Below, one piece after another: positions 5,622 to 6,020 of a DNA stretch of 6,020 nt (the first letter of the stretch is position 1; each line of letters begins with the position of its first letter). The position numbers were made by a program, and so were the translations under genes. A model generated the notes under the pieces. It had not been told where the DNA came from. It saw only the letters and a program-made list of their open reading frames with translations, and ran no database searches. The DNA is from Comamonadaceae bacterium (GTDB lineage Bacteria; Pseudomonadota; Gammaproteobacteria; Burkholderiales; Burkholderiaceae_C), in contig JAIXXW010000008.1 of assembly GCA_027490555.1 (NCBI GenBank), positions 1-6,020 of the forward strand. The letters run 5' to 3'.

Positions 5622-6020
5622 TCAGACCCGGATCTGGATCATTTTCCACATCCACAACACGCCAATCCCCATCAGGACTAGCGAGACCTGCACCAGTTGC
5701 AGGCCCATCGGGTCTTTCCAGAGTTTCGAGACGAAGTCGGGGTTGAGCACGCTCATGAGCGCCGCCAGGGCAAAGGGCAGGACCGTCAAGATCACGGCCG
5801 AAATCCGGCCCTCGGCCGAGAGGACGCGCACCACGCCCGCTATTTTTTTGCGCTCGCGGATCAGTTGTGCCGTGGTTTTCAGCACCTCGGCCAGATTGCC
5901 GCCGGTTTCGCTCTGGATGATGACCGCCACCACAAAGTAGCGCACATCGTCACTGGCCACCCTGTCGGACAAGGCCTGCAGGGCCTGCGTGGTGCCGACC
6001 CCGAAGCTGACTTCTTCGAA
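5622..6020 (-). CDS. tadB: Tad/Flp pilus inner-membrane platform protein TadB, C-terminal part (cut by window end)
   Basis: The last 132 residues of a second GspF/T2SF-family protein are visible, open to the window edge and ending at TGA 5622-5624 on the minus strand. Visible residues 1-82 carry typical TadB features: FGVGTTQAL at 6-14, VIIQSETGGNLAEVL at 33-47, LIRERKKI at 53-60 and LSAEGRISAVIL at 67-78. Two hydrophobic stretches follow, at about 74-92 and 108-125, ending in a short basic tail. The GGNLAEVL and IRER motifs are characteristic of TadB rather than TadC, and the position immediately upstream of tadC matches the standard tadA-tadB-tadC order. It is expected to pair with TadC as the pilus assembly platform. 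The N-terminal half, and whether tadA precedes it, cannot be seen. Confidence 0.9.
   Translation of the reverse strand, partial: FEEVSFGVGTTQALQALSDRVASDDVRYFVVAVIIQSETGGNLAEVLKTTAQLIRERKKIAGVVRVLSAEGRISAVILTVLPFALAALMSVLNPDFVSKLWKDPMGLQLVQVSLVLMGIGVLWMWKMIQIRV

Overview
The window looks like ordinary chromosome from a GC-rich betaproteobacterium, most likely Burkholderiales and Comamonadaceae-like. This rests on the high GC content, the codon use, and the gene types: an AroE tail, a c5-type cytochrome, an EptA-type transferase and Tad pilus platform genes. The genus is inference. I see no insertion sequence, phage gene, tRNA, rRNA or CRISPR array. Every gene body is open and intact apart from the two cut by the window edges.

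Layout from left to right. (1) Positions 1-132 hold the last 43 codons of shikimate dehydrogenase (aroE, + strand). (2) 185-580 encodes a small exported monohaem c-type cytochrome (+). (3) 608-1489 encodes a 3-hydroxyisobutyrate-dehydrogenase-like NAD(P) oxidoreductase (-), convergent with the cytochrome across a perfect 8-bp inverted repeat. (4) 1536-2297 encodes a membrane PAP2-family phosphatase (-), 46 bp upstream of the oxidoreductase on the same strand, so the two may be cotranscribed. (5) 2435-4120 encodes an EptA/MCR-family phosphoethanolamine transferase (+), divergent from PAP2. (6) 4145-4531 encodes a DgkA-type diacylglycerol kinase (-), convergent with eptA with only 24 bp between the two stops. 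(7) 4648-5601 and 5622-6020 encode TadC and the C-terminal part of TadB (-), the inner-membrane platform of a Tad/Flp type IVc pilus.

The most coherent group is PAP2-eptA-dgkA. EptA moves phosphoethanolamine from phosphatidylethanolamine to lipid A and leaves diacylglycerol. DgkA phosphorylates diacylglycerol to phosphatidic acid. PAP2 enzymes dephosphorylate lipid phosphates or diphosphates. The trio therefore reads as an envelope-modification module with a lipid-recycling arm, and it combines in one place the two accessory genes known beside mobile colistin-resistance genes (pap2 with mcr-1, dgkA with mcr-3). No entirely new system is evident. The items worth following are this combined context, the divergent control region at 2298-2434, an 11-bp-period direct repeat upstream of dgkA, and a tad cluster that passes directly into dgkA without a visible tadD.
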